In this document: one piece after another, positions 17,358-26,123 of the stretch
Position numbering within the stretch: the stretch's first letter is position 1
Layout: every line of letters begins with the position of its first letter
Assembly: GCF_003755185.1 (NCBI RefSeq)
Contig: NZ_RKIC01000009.1
Span: 248,001 to 312,000, forward strand
Source of the DNA: Frigoribacterium sp. PhB24
GTDB lineage: Bacteria > Actinomycetota > Actinomycetes > Actinomycetales > Microbacteriaceae
Length of the DNA stretch: 64,000 nt
Reading direction: 5' to 3'
Made by a program: the position numbers and the translations under genes
The notes under the pieces: generated by a model
Told to the model about the DNA's origin: nothing
Seen by the model: the letters and a program-made list of their open reading frames with translations, nothing else
Database searches by the model: none

Positions 17358-18815
17358 GTGACCACCGTCGCCCCCGCTCCCACCGAGACGCGCTCGTCGC
17401 GCCGCTGGTGGGTGCTCGTCATCGTCGCCCTCGCGCAACTCGTCGTCGTCCTCGACGGCACCATCGTCAACATCGCCCTGCCCGACGCCCAGGCCGACCT
17501 CGGCCTGAGCGACGAGAACCGCCAGTGGGTCGTCACGGCCTACGCGCTCGCCTTCGGCGCCCTGCTGCTGCTCGGTGGCCGCATCGCCGACTTCTGGGGG
17601 CGCAAGCGCACCTTCATCGTCGGCATGGTCGGTTTCGGGGCCGCCTCGGCGTTCGGCGGTCTGGTGCAGACCGGCGGTGAGCTCATCCTCGCCCGTGGCC
17701 TCCAGGGCGTGTTCGCCGCCCTGCTCGCCCCCGCGGCCCTCGCCGTGCTCACGACGACCTTCGCATCGGGCCGCGATCGCAACACGGCCTTCGCCGTCTT
17801 CGGCGCCATCTCGGGCGCGGGTGCCGCCGTCGGGCTCGTGCTCGGCGGCGTGCTGACCGAGTTCGTCAGCTGGCGCTGGTGCCTGCTGGTCAACGTGCCG
17901 ATCGTGCTCGTCGCCATCGTCGCCGCCGCCTTCGTGGTGAGCGAGAGCCGGGCCGAGGGGCGCAACCGCCTCGACGTCGTCGGGACGGTCGTCGTCGCCG
18001 CCGGGCTCGCGAGCCTCGTCTACGGTTTCACGCGGGCCGAGGACGGCTGGGGTTCCGCCGTCGTCATCGGGTTCATCGCCCTGGGGGCCGGGCTGCTGGT
18101 CCTGTTCGTCCTCGTCGAGCGACGGAGCGACCACCCGCTGCTGCCCATGCGCGTGCTCGCCGACCGCGTCCGGGGCGGCGCATTCCTGGTGCAGTTGATC
18201 GTCGGGAGCGTCATGATCGGCGCCCTGCTCTACCTCACCTTCCACCTTCAGATCGTGCTCGGTTTCGGTCCGCTCGAGGCGGGGCTCGCCAGCCTGCCGA
18301 TGACGCTCGTGATCATGGTCTGCGCTCCCCTGCTGACGAAGCTGCTGCCGGTCGTCGGGCCCCGCCCGATGATGATCGTCGGGCCGCTCGTCGCCGGGGC
18401 GGGGCTGCTCTGGCTCGCCACGCAGATCACGGCCGACGGTTCGTACGCGGTTCAGGTGCTGCCGGCCCTGCTCGTCATGGGCGTCGGACTCGCCGGGGTC
18501 TTCGTGCCCATGCAGAACCTGGCGCTCAGCCGGGTCGAAGCGCACGACGCCGGAGCGGCGAGCGCGACCTCGAACGCCATGATGCAGATCGGCGGATCGA
18601 TCGGTCTCGCCGTCTTCACCAACCTCTATGCCGGTGCGGTCGCGTCGTCGACGTCCACCGTGAACGGTCCGCTCGGTGCGCTCGTCGACGGCTACTCGGC
18701 GGCCTTCCTGGCCGCCGCGATCGCCATGTTGCTGGCCGCACCGATCTCGTTCTTCCTCATCCGCGGACGCAAGGAGGACCTGCTGCCCACCGAGGCACCC
18801 GTCCACCTCGGCTGA
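17358..18815 (+). CDS. MFS drug transporter, DHA2 (14-helix) family
   Basis: Proton-driven efflux pump. The 485 residues contain about 14 membrane helices, motif C-like/DHA2 sequence LVVVLDGTIVNIALPDAQ in helix 1, the loop 2-3 motif A GGRIADFWGRKRTF and the family sequence QWVVTAYALAFGALLLLGGR. The start is GTG 17358, the first start after the probable operator. The open frame runs much further upstream but across tetR, on the opposite strand. It is likely induced by a ligand of the divergent TetR protein. The substrate is unknown; EmrB/LfrA-like pumps take cationic and hydrophobic drugs. Confidence 0.92.
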   Translation: MTTVAPAPTETRSSRRWWVLVIVALAQLVVVLDGTIVNIALPDAQADLGLSDENRQWVVTAYALAFGALLLLGGRIADFWGRKRTFIVGMVGFGAASAFGGLVQTGGELILARGLQGVFAALLAPAALAVLTTTFASGRDRNTAFAVFGAISGAGAAVGLVLGGVLTEFVSWRWCLLVNVPIVLVAIVAAAFVVSESRAEGRNRLDVVGTVVVAAGLASLVYGFTRAEDGWGSAVVIGFIALGAGLLVLFVLVERRSDHPLLPMRVLADRVRGGAFLVQLIVGSVMIGALLYLTFHLQIVLGFGPLEAGLASLPMTLVIMVCAPLLTKLLPVVGPRPMMIVGPLVAGAGLLWLATQITADGSYAVQVLPALLVMGVGLAGVFVPMQNLALSRVEAHDAGAASATSNAMMQIGGSIGLAVFTNLYAGAVASSTSTVNGPLGALVDGYSAAFLAAAIAMLLAAPISFFLIRGRKEDLLPTEAPVHLG

Positions 18816-18827
18816 TCAGGCGGGGGT

Positions 18828-20027
18828 CTAGGCGGCGGCGGTGGTCCGGGGCAGCCGGATCGCCGCGCCGGACGCCACCGCCAGCAGGACGGCCGCCACA
18901 CCGAACGCCGCGGGATACGAGACCGTGTCGACCAGCAGTCCGGCGACGAGCGGCCCGGCGATCGCCCCCACATCCGAGCACATCGAGAAGATCGCGACCG
19001 GGCGGCCGCCTCGGGCGCCCGCGGCGTCACCGACGAGCGCCGCCGGTGCCGTGCCCATGAACGCGGTGGCCACGCCGTAGACGCAGAGCAGCGCGCCGAG
19101 GGTCCAGACGTCCGCCGCGAAGGCGACCGCGAACAAGGTCACGGCGGCGACCGCGAAGGCTCCGATCACGGCCGGTCGGCGGCCGACCGTGTCGACGAAA
19201 CGCGCGGCGGGTGCCAGGGCGATGGTCTGGGCCACCGCCGAGGCCGCGAAGAGCAGGCCGGTCCACGCGGTGGGCCCCCGGAGCACCTCGACCACCAGCA
19301 CGGGCACCAGGGCGCTCCGGACACCGAGCGACGACCAGCCCTGGGCGAAGTTGGCCACGCAGGCGGTGCGGAACCGCACGTCGCGGAGGACGACCCCGAG
19401 GGGCACCGGAGGCGCGGCGGCGGTCGTCGACGAGTGCTGCGGCGCCCGGCGCAACAGCACGACGCCCACCAGACCGGCCACGGAGAGCGTGCCCGCGTAG
19501 AAGAAGAACGGCGCGGTCAGCGAGATGGTGGCGAGCAGTCCGCCGAGGGCCGGCCCCGCCATGCCGCCCACGAGGAACCCGCCCTGGTAGAAGCCCACGG
19601 CTCGGGCCCGCAGCGACGGGTCGCTCGCCCCGAGCAACAACGTCATGGCCGCGATGCTGAACATGGCGGAACCGACGCCGCCCACCCCGCGGAGCAGCAG
19701 GAGCTGCGGGTAGGTCTCGGCCAGTCCGGCGAGCCCGCTCGACAACGCCACGATGCCGATCCCCGCCGAGAGCACGACCCGCTCGCCCATCAGGTCGATC
19801 AGCCGGCCGACGAAGGGGCTCGCGACGAGGCGCATGAGGGCGAAGGCCGACAGGACGGCCCCCACCAAGGCGTGGTCGACGCCGAAGCTCCGGGCGTAGA
19901 CCGGCAGCACCGGCACGACCACCCCGAAGCCGACCATGACGAAGAAGGCGATGACCCCGAGCACGTACACGTCGCGGGTGAGGCGGGGACGGTCGGCGTC
20001 GACGACGCGGGGGCGGAACGGGAGCAC
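18828..20027 (-). CDS. MFS transporter (12-helix)
   Basis: Twelve-helix major facilitator protein of about 400 residues. It has motif A in VGRLIDLMGERVVL after helix 2, a long Pro-rich N-terminus (LPFRPRVVDADRPRLTRDVY) and a C-terminal half that keeps helix-start signatures such as GRRPAVIGAFAVAAV. The substrate is unknown. I set the start at GTG 20027 because TAGCCT (20039-20034) is 6 nt away. A GTG two codons upstream (20033) is the other option. The gene converges with the DHA2 gene 12 bp away and is not part of the TetR unit. An FMN monooxygenase lies divergently upstream. Confidence 0.87.
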   Translation of the reverse strand: MLPFRPRVVDADRPRLTRDVYVLGVIAFFVMVGFGVVVPVLPVYARSFGVDHALVGAVLSAFALMRLVASPFVGRLIDLMGERVVLSAGIGIVALSSGLAGLAETYPQLLLLRGVGGVGSAMFSIAAMTLLLGASDPSLRARAVGFYQGGFLVGGMAGPALGGLLATISLTAPFFFYAGTLSVAGLVGVVLLRRAPQHSSTTAAAPPVPLGVVLRDVRFRTACVANFAQGWSSLGVRSALVPVLVVEVLRGPTAWTGLLFAASAVAQTIALAPAARFVDTVGRRPAVIGAFAVAAVTLFAVAFAADVWTLGALLCVYGVATAFMGTAPAALVGDAAGARGGRPVAIFSMCSDVGAIAGPLVAGLLVDTVSYPAAFGVAAVLLAVASGAAIRLPRTTAAA

Positions 20028-20033
20028 CGACAC

Positions 20034-20039
20034 AGGCTA
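20034..20039 (-). promoter_or_regulatory. -10 box of the 12-helix MFS gene
   Basis: TAGCCT on the minus strand, 6 nt before GTG 20027, as for other leaderless genes in this window. Confidence 0.5.
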
Positions 20040-20109
20040 CGGGGCGTGGAGTGTGACGCCGTGTGTCATGACCGACGACGGCACGCGCTCCGCCCGTGAG
20101 GATGGCCTC

Positions 20110-21498
20110 ATGACTCGACGAATCCGGTTCAACGCCTTCGACATGAACTGCGTGGGGCACCAGTCCCCCGGTCTCTGGCGTCACCCCGACGACCGCTCGG
20201 CCGACTACACGAAGCTGAGCTACTGGACCTCCCTCGCGCGCCTCCTCGAGAAGGGCGTGTTCGACGGCCTCTTCATCGCCGACGTGCTCGGCACCTACGA
20301 CGTCTACGGCGGCAACCACGACGCGGCGCTGCGCAACGGCACCCAGACGCCGGTCGGCGACCCCGTCCTGCTCGTCTCGGCGATGGCCGCCGCGACCGAA
20401 CACCTCGGCTTCGGCATCACGGCCGGCACGGCCTACGAGCACCCCTACCCGTTCGCCCGGCGCATGTCGACGCTCGACCACCTGACCGACGGGCGGGTGG
20501 GCTGGAACGTGGTCACCGGGTACCTGCCGAGCGCCGCCCGCAACATGGGCGCCGACGACCAGCTCGACCACGACGCCCGCTACGACCAGGCGGACGAGTA
20601 CCTCGAGGTGCTCTACAAGCTCTGGGAGGGTTCGTGGGAGGACGACGCGGTCGTGCGCGACCGCGAATCGGGAGTCTTCACCGACCCGACCAAGGTCCAC
20701 GAGATCGCCCACGACGGCACGTACTACAAGGTGCCCGGCATCCACATCGCCGAGCCCAGCCCGCAACGCACCCCGGTCATCTACCAGGCGGGCGCCTCGC
20801 CGCGGGGCATCCGTTTCGCCGCAGGCAACGCCGAGTCGATCTTCGTAGCCGCCCCGACCAAGGAGCGCCTCGCCGCGACCGTCGGCAAGATCCGGGACGC
20901 CCTCGAGGCCGCCGGACGCGACCGTTACTCGGCGCGCATCTACACGCTGCTGACCGTCATCACGGACGCCACCCCGGAGGCCGCCCGGGCGAAGCACGAG
21001 GAGTACCGGCGTTACGCCTCCCACGAGGGTGCCCTGACGCTCATGTCGGGCTGGATGGGCGTGGACCTGTCGACGTACTCCCTCGACGACCCCGTCGGCG
21101 ACGTCGAGAGCAACGCGATCCAGTCCGCCTTGGCCAACTTCCAGGCGCAGGAGGGTGACACGGGCAAGGAGTGGACCATCCGTGACATCGCCGAGGCGGC
21201 CGGCATCGGTGGACTCGGCCCGCGCATCGTCGGGTCCGGGGAGGAGATCGCCGACCAGCTCCAGGAGTGGGTCGCCGAGACCGACGTCGACGGGTTCAAC
21301 CTCGCGTACGCGATCACGCCCGGTACCTTCGAGGACGTCGTCGAGCACGTGATCCCCGTGCTGCAGGCCCGGGGCGTCTACCCCACCGAGTATGAGACGG
21401 GCTCCCTGAGGCACAAGCTGTTCGGCCGCGGCGACCGGCTGCCGGCCGAACACCACGGGGCACGGTACAAGGTGTCGTCGGCGGCCACGACGGCCTGA
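20110..21498 (+). CDS. FMN-dependent monooxygenase, NtaA/SnaA/DszA family
   Basis: Flavin monooxygenase that uses reduced FMN from a separate reductase to oxidise organic sulfur or nitrogen compounds. The 462 residues have the bacterial-luciferase-like TIM barrel with family landmarks FNAFDMNCVGHQSPGLWRHP, GLFIADVLGTYDVYGG, HPYPFARRMSTLDHLTDGR and VGWNVVTGYL, then QAGASPRGIRFAA. Dibenzothiophene-sulfone, nitrilotriacetate and pristinamycin oxidases belong here; the substrate is not predictable from sequence. ATG 20110 has the Shine-Dalgarno GAGGA. No flavin reductase gene is nearby. It is monocistronic and ends at a strong terminator. Confidence 0.92.
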   Translation: MTRRIRFNAFDMNCVGHQSPGLWRHPDDRSADYTKLSYWTSLARLLEKGVFDGLFIADVLGTYDVYGGNHDAALRNGTQTPVGDPVLLVSAMAAATEHLGFGITAGTAYEHPYPFARRMSTLDHLTDGRVGWNVVTGYLPSAARNMGADDQLDHDARYDQADEYLEVLYKLWEGSWEDDAVVRDRESGVFTDPTKVHEIAHDGTYYKVPGIHIAEPSPQRTPVIYQAGASPRGIRFAAGNAESIFVAAPTKERLAATVGKIRDALEAAGRDRYSARIYTLLTVITDATPEAARAKHEEYRRYASHEGALTLMSGWMGVDLSTYSLDDPVGDVESNAIQSALANFQAQEGDTGKEWTIRDIAEAAGIGGLGPRIVGSGEEIADQLQEWVAETDVDGFNLAYAITPGTFEDVVEHVIPVLQARGVYPTEYETGSLRHKLFGRGDRLPAEHHGARYKVSSAATTA

Positions 21499-21533
21499 GG
21501 AAAGCCGAGGCGCAAGAATCTGACGATCGTTAC

Positions 21534-21565
21534 AACGGCGTGTCGGTGAAAACCGACACGCCGTT
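21534..21565 (+). terminator. Terminator after the FMN monooxygenase gene
   Basis: Perfect 14-bp stem AACGGCGTGTCGGT/ACCGACACGCCGTT closed by a GAAA tetraloop, then CTCATCTGCGTTTCTG. The rest of the gap up to 21742 holds only a probable promoter, TAGTGT at 21664-21669, for the transport operon. Confidence 0.9.
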
Positions 21566-21742
21566 CTCATCTGCGTTTCTGTCGACGCGATCAGATAACG
21601 ACACGGGACGATCGACCCCGTTGAGGGGTGGTCGGTGGCATGACGACGTGGGGTGGCCGTGGTTAGTGTGGACGCCGGTCGCCTCTCGGGGAAGCGGCAA
21701 TTCGGACTGGTGGTCGTTGCTGCTGATGAGGAGATGGTCTGC

Positions 21743-22393
21743 GTGGCGTGGGATTTCGTGGTGGACCGGTGGAGCCAGATCTGGTTCGCCTCGTGGCAGC
21801 ATTTCTCGCTCGTGGTGCAGTGCCTCGTGCTGGCCGTCGTCATCTCGGTCGGCCTCGCGGCCGTCGTCCACCGCAGCCCCCGGCTCTATGCGCTGGCGAA
21901 CGGCGTCTCCGCCGTGGGGCTGACCCTGCCCTCGTTCGCCCTGGTCGGGCTGCTGATCCCCTTCGCCGGCTTCGGCGTCGCGCCGTCCGTCATCGTCGTC
22001 ACGTTCTTCGCCGCCCTCCCGATCCTCCGCAACGCCGTGGTCGGCCTCCACGAGGTCGACGGGTCGCTCGTCGAATCGGCGCAAGGCATCGGCATGGGCC
22101 GGTTCCGCACCTTGGCCACCGTTCAGATGCCTCTCGCCTGGCCCGTCATCCTCACCGGGGTGCGCGTCTCCGCCCAGATGGTGATGGGCATCGCCGCCGT
22201 CGCGGCCTACGCGTTGGGCCCGGGCCTCGGCGGCTTCATCTTCTCGGGCCTGTCCCGACTCGGCGGGGCGAACGCCCTCGCCTCCGTGGTCACGGGGGTG
22301 GTGGGCGTCGTCCTGCTCGCCCTCGTCCTCGACCTCCTCCTCGTCGGCCTCGGCCGCCTGACCATCTCGAGAGGCATCCGTGTCCAGAATTGA
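21743..22393 (+). CDS. Glycine betaine/choline ABC transporter permease (OpuCB-like)
   Basis: First membrane subunit of an osmoprotectant importer. The 216 residues form about five helices and contain the permease loop EAA motif ESAQGIGMGRFRTLATVQMPLAWPVILTGVR, which docks on the ATPase. I prefer GTG 21743 because GAGGAG ends 9 nt upstream and the size (about 217 residues) matches OpuCB/OpuCD. An ATG at 21734 is too close to that Shine-Dalgarno. The gene opens a four-gene operon (permease, ATPase, permease, lipoprotein). Its 3' end overlaps the ATPase gene by 14 nt. Confidence 0.9.
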   Translation: MAWDFVVDRWSQIWFASWQHFSLVVQCLVLAVVISVGLAAVVHRSPRLYALANGVSAVGLTLPSFALVGLLIPFAGFGVAPSVIVVTFFAALPILRNAVVGLHEVDGSLVESAQGIGMGRFRTLATVQMPLAWPVILTGVRVSAQMVMGIAAVAAYALGPGLGGFIFSGLSRLGGANALASVVTGVVGVVLLALVLDLLLVGLGRLTISRGIRVQN

Positions 22394-23639
22394 CCCCACC
22401 CGCCCCTCCTCGTCCCCCTCGGACGAGGTCTCGGGCCGGAGCATCACCCTTGACCAGGTGACCAAGCGCTACCCGGGCCAGGCGAGGCCGGCCGTCGACG
22501 GAATCACCCTCGAGATCCCGGCCGGCAAGATCGTCATGCTCGTCGGCCCGTCGGGATGTGGCAAGACCACGACCCTGAAGATGATCAACCGGCTGATCGA
22601 ACCGACCGAGGGTCGCATCGTCCTCGGCGACGACGACGTCACCGCGATCGACGGCGACGATCTACGGCGGCGCATCGGTTACGTGATCCAGGCGGGCGGT
22701 CTGTTCCCGCACATGAGCGTCGCGGCCAACATCGCGATCGTGCCGAAGATGCTCGGCTGGTCGAAGGAGCGCATCGCCGCCCGCGTCGACGAACTGCTCG
22801 AACTCGTGTCGCTCGATCCGGCCACGTACCGCGACCGCTACCCCCGCGAGCTGTCCGGCGGTCAGCAGCAGCGCGTCGGCGTCGCCAGGGCCCTCGCCGC
22901 CGATCCGCCCGTGCTGCTCATGGACGAGCCCTTCGGCGCAGTCGACCCGATCACCCGCCAGCGGCTGCAGGACGAGCTGATCAACATCCAGCACGAGCTG
23001 CAGAAGACCATCGTCATCGTCACACACGACTTCGACGAGGCCGTCAAGCTCGGTGACTGGATCGTCATCTTCTCGGAGGGCGCTCGGATCGTCCAGTACG
23101 ACACCCCCGAGCGCATCCTCGCCGAGCCGGCGAACGAGTTCGTCGAGAACTTCATCGGGTCGGGGGCCGGTCTCAAGCAGCTGACGTTGACACGCGTCCG
23201 AGACGTCGACCTCGCCGAGGCCGTCGTCGCCCGGTCCGGCGAGGACGCCGCCGACGTCCTGTCCCGGGTCGAGGCGGCCGGCCACGGCCACGCCGTCGTC
23301 GTCGACGAACGCGAGCGGCCGATCTCGTGGCCCTCGCGCCGCCAGCTCGGCCGTCTCGACGTGCTGGGCTCGACGCCGGACGCCGACCTCCCCGTCATCG
23401 GCAGCGGGGCGACGCTCAACGACGCGCTCGACACCATGCTCGTCTCGAGCGCGGGAGCCGCTCTGGTCACGGGCCGGCGTGACGCCTTCATCGGCGTCAT
23501 CACCGTCGAGGTCGTCATGGAGGCCATCACCCGAGCGCGCGCGTCAGCCGCGGAAGCACAGCACGACGCCCCGGTGGGCACCAACACGGGCTCGTTCGAC
23601 GTCGTGCCCGGGGCCCCGGCCGACGAGGGCGCGGCATGA
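22380..23639 (+). CDS. Glycine betaine/choline ABC transporter ATPase (OpuCA-like)
   Basis: ATP-hydrolysing subunit of the osmoprotectant importer. The 419 residues have Walker A GPSGCGKTTTLKMINRL, the Q-loop in YVIQAGGLFPHM, the ABC signature LSGGQQQRVGVARAL, Walker B VLLMDEPFGAVDP and the H-loop VTHDFDEA. A C-terminal part (about 265-400) corresponds to a CBS pair, which in OpuA/OpuC senses ionic strength or cyclic-di-AMP, but it is weakly conserved here. GTG 22380 overlaps the upstream permease gene, and the stop overlaps the next gene by 4 nt. Confidence 0.94.
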   Translation: MSRIDPTRPSSSPSDEVSGRSITLDQVTKRYPGQARPAVDGITLEIPAGKIVMLVGPSGCGKTTTLKMINRLIEPTEGRIVLGDDDVTAIDGDDLRRRIGYVIQAGGLFPHMSVAANIAIVPKMLGWSKERIAARVDELLELVSLDPATYRDRYPRELSGGQQQRVGVARALAADPPVLLMDEPFGAVDPITRQRLQDELINIQHELQKTIVIVTHDFDEAVKLGDWIVIFSEGARIVQYDTPERILAEPANEFVENFIGSGAGLKQLTLTRVRDVDLAEAVVARSGEDAADVLSRVEAAGHGHAVVVDERERPISWPSRRQLGRLDVLGSTPDADLPVIGSGATLNDALDTMLVSSAGAALVTGRRDAFIGVITVEVVMEAITRARASAAEAQHDAPVGTNTGSFDVVPGAPADEGAA

Positions 23640-24424
23640 CCGCCACGGTCGCCCCGACCTCCGTCGAGGGTGCTTCCGCCGATCCACGCAGGGCTCGCCC
23701 GGCGTGGCTCGGCCTGCTCGTGCAGCCGGTGGCCGTGCTCGTGGTCTTCGCGGCCTTCGTCGTGTGGCTCACGACGGCCGACCTGACGACGGCGGAACGG
23801 ACCACCCTGAATCCCTCCGATCTTCTCGCGTACACGGGTGAGCACCTCGCGCTCACTTTCGTGTCGGCGGCCATCGTGCTCGTGCTGGCCATCCCCCTCG
23901 GGGTGCTGCTCACGCGGCGGCCCTTCGTACGCATCAGCGGCCCCGTCCTGGTGCTGGCGAACTTCGGCCAGGCCGCTCCGGCCATCGGTCTCATCGTGCT
24001 GCTGGCCTTCTGGCTGGGCTTCACCTTCTGGGCCGCCGTCGTCGCGCTCGTCCTCTACGCGGCGCTCCCGGTGCTTCGCAACACCATGATCGGTCTGCAG
24101 AGCGTCGACGCCCGCCTCGTCGAGGCGGGCCGTGGCATGGGTATGAGCGCGTCGTCGGTGTTGTTCAAGGTCGAACTGCCGTTGGCCGTGCCGGTCATGC
24201 TCTCAGGCATCCGGACGGCGCTGGTGCTGCTCGTCGGATCGGCGGCTCTCGCCACCTTCATCGGCGCAGGCGGGCTGGGGCTGCTCATCACCACGGGGGT
24301 CAATCTCTTCCTCCCTCGCGTCCTGGTCTCCGGGGCCCTGCTGATCGCCTTGCTCGCCCTCGTGATCGACTGGCTGGGCCGCGTCGTCGAACACATCGCC
24401 CGCCCGAAGGGACTCCGCGCATGA
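23636..24424 (+). CDS. Glycine betaine/choline ABC transporter permease (OpuCD-like)
   Basis: Second membrane subunit of the importer. The 262 residues have a cytosolic N-terminus of about 25 residues, roughly six helices and the EAA loop VEAGRGMGMSASSVLFKVELPLAVPVMLSGIR. It pairs with the first permease to make the heterodimeric channel. The ATG start overlaps the ATPase stop by 4 nt, and its own stop overlaps the lipoprotein gene by 4 nt, indicating coupled translation across the operon. Confidence 0.93.
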   Translation: MTATVAPTSVEGASADPRRARPAWLGLLVQPVAVLVVFAAFVVWLTTADLTTAERTTLNPSDLLAYTGEHLALTFVSAAIVLVLAIPLGVLLTRRPFVRISGPVLVLANFGQAAPAIGLIVLLAFWLGFTFWAAVVALVLYAALPVLRNTMIGLQSVDARLVEAGRGMGMSASSVLFKVELPLAVPVMLSGIRTALVLLVGSAALATFIGAGGLGLLITTGVNLFLPRVLVSGALLIALLALVIDWLGRVVEHIARPKGLRA

Positions 24425-25434
24425 CCACCTCCCGCCTTCCCCGCCGACTGCGGCGCACCTCCTCGTCCCTCGCCGTCGTCGCGGCGGCGACGCTCGCGCT
24501 GAGCGGATGCGGCCTGCAACCGGCCACCGCCTTCGTGCCCGCGGTGGCACCCGGTTCGATCCGCGCCATCGAGGGGCTTCCTGACGACGCGGCCATCACC
24601 GTGACGGCGAAGAACTTCACCGAGCAGCTCATCCTCGGCAAGATCGCGGTGCTCGCCGCGCAAGCAGCGGGCTTCGAGGTGACGGACATGACGAACGTGC
24701 CGGGGTCGGTCGCGGTACGACAGCTGATGCTCGACGGCACGGCCGACATGACCTACGAGTACACCGGCACCGCATGGTTGACCTACCTCGCCGAGGCAGA
24801 GGGCATCCCCGACCAGCAGGAACAGTACGAGGCCGTCCGCGACGCCGACGCCCGCAACGGATTGACCTGGCTCGAGCCGGCGCCGCTCAACAACACGTAC
24901 GCCATGGCCGTTCGAGCGGAGGCCGTACCCGAGCTGGGAGACATCACGTCGCTCTCACAGGTCGCCGACCTGCCCGTCGAGCAGCGCACCTTCTGTGTCG
25001 AGGCCGAGTTCAACTCGCGGGCAGACGGCTTCGCCCCCATGCTCGCGGCCTACGGTCTCGAGCTCGGCGCGGCCGACGGCGTGCCGACGAGCAACGTGAG
25101 CATCCTCGACACGGGCACGGTCTACACCGCGACCGACCGGGGTAGCTGCAACTTCGGCGAGGTCTTCACGACCGACGGCCGGATCGACTCCCTCGACCTC
25201 GATGTGCTCGAGGACGACCTCGGGTTCTTCCCGGCCTACAACGCGGCTCCGGTGCTGTCGTCGGCCACGCTGGAGCAGTACCCGCAGCTCGCCGAGGTGT
25301 ACGACGAGATCTCACCCGCTCTCACCGACACCGAGATGCGCCGACTCAACCTGGCGGTCGACGTCGAGGGCGAGGAACCGGCCGACGTGGCTTTCGACTG
25401 GATGATCGAACAGGGATTCGTCACCCGTCCGTGA
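24421..25434 (+). CDS. Glycine betaine/choline-binding lipoprotein (OpuCC-like)
   Basis: Extracellular substrate-binding protein. The 337 residues start with a lipoprotein signal (lipobox L-S-G-C, Cys30) and then the OpuAC domain: ITVTAKNFTEQLILGKIAVL, MTYEYTGTAWLTYL and FNSRADGFAPMLAAYG. The C-terminal lobe has DDLGFFPAYNAAPVLS. The YEYTGTAW segment is typical of choline/glycine-betaine/proline-betaine binders. Last gene of the operon, closed by a 12-bp GC hairpin. The operon as a whole would let the cell take up compatible solutes under osmotic stress. Confidence 0.94.
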   Translation: MTTSRLPRRLRRTSSSLAVVAAATLALSGCGLQPATAFVPAVAPGSIRAIEGLPDDAAITVTAKNFTEQLILGKIAVLAAQAAGFEVTDMTNVPGSVAVRQLMLDGTADMTYEYTGTAWLTYLAEAEGIPDQQEQYEAVRDADARNGLTWLEPAPLNNTYAMAVRAEAVPELGDITSLSQVADLPVEQRTFCVEAEFNSRADGFAPMLAAYGLELGAADGVPTSNVSILDTGTVYTATDRGSCNFGEVFTTDGRIDSLDLDVLEDDLGFFPAYNAAPVLSSATLEQYPQLAEVYDEISPALTDTEMRRLNLAVDVEGEEPADVAFDWMIEQGFVTRP

Positions 25435-25466
25435 CGCGCCGACGAGGGTGATTGTGACGGGTGATG

Positions 25467-25494
25467 CGCCCCCCGGCCGACCGGCCGGGGGGCG
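25467..25494 (+). terminator. Terminator of the osmoprotectant operon
   Basis: Perfect 12-bp stem CGCCCCCCGGCC/GGCCGGGGGGCG with loop GACC, followed by TTGTCCGTCTGT. Confidence 0.9.
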
Positions 25495-26123
25495 TTGTCC
25501 GTCTGTACCCCACTGGCGTCGACCTGGGGGGCGCGCCCGCGAGATGAACGACATGTGTCGGGTCCGTGAACGCCGAGCACCCGTATGCCTCCGGTAATGA
25601 CGACAGGTTCAAAGAACCTCCTGGCCAGGGATTTCCCTTACGGCGCCCATGTGCTCGCCCGTTGCTCGGCACAGGACACACCGAACACACGGGATTCACG
25701 GCGTCTTGTCACCCCCGCACGGGTGACAGGACGGGGGGTCGGGGTCACCCGTTCGGGTGTCGGCAACAGGGGGGACAAGGACGCCCCCGAACGGGGGGTC
25801 TTGATAGACTCCTGTGTCGGGTGCCCCCCGAACTAGAGTCACACCATCCTCCTGGACGACCCGAAATCGCCAGGAACCGAGAAACCCGACCCTCTCCCGG
25901 GGAGCCCGCTCCCTTCACCGCACCGACCCGAACCGTGCGTCGAGCAGACCCGCTGCCCGGCGTGCCCGTCGCCGCCCCGCCGACGTCCGCACCCTCGTGA
26001 CGTCCGTGCTCCGGCGCGACGCCTGGGCGGTCGATCGAACCCGAATCTCGATCGACCGCCCGCCACCGCCCCGTCGTCACCAGCGACGTGGGCGTGCCGT
26101 CGCCTACCCGAACCCGAGACCCG
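25495..26123 (+). promoter_or_regulatory. 629-bp non-coding leader of the exopolysaccharide operon
   Basis: The largest gap in the window. No convincing gene is seen. It holds a 6-3-6 palindrome AGGTTC-AAA-GAACCT (25605-25619), an inverted repeat GTCACCC-N6-GGGTGAC (25708-25727), ACCCGTTCGGGT (25747-25758) and a CCCCCGAACGGGGG palindrome (about 25784-25797). The string CGGGGGGTC occurs twice (about 25732 and 25792). TAGACT (25805-25810) is the best -10, and TAGAGT (25834-25839) is another. Either would give a leader of about 280-310 nt before ATG 26124. The clustered palindromes upstream of TAGACT look like regulator sites. Confidence 0.6.

Noticed and set aside
17310-18806. A 498-codon minus-strand open frame opposite the DHA2 transporter
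   Set aside because: Composition is Asp/Glu/Arg/Gly-rich, typical of the mirror frame of a GC-rich membrane-protein gene; no domain is recognisable.
19027-21843. A 938-codon minus-strand open frame
   Set aside because: It runs antisense across the FMN monooxygenase gene and in another frame over the MFS gene. The translation is low-complexity and the two real genes have clear motifs.
25605-25619. AGGTTC-AAA-GAACCT as a LexA box
   Set aside because: Actinobacterial LexA sites are GAAC-N4-GTTC; this palindrome is the reverse order with a 3-bp spacer.
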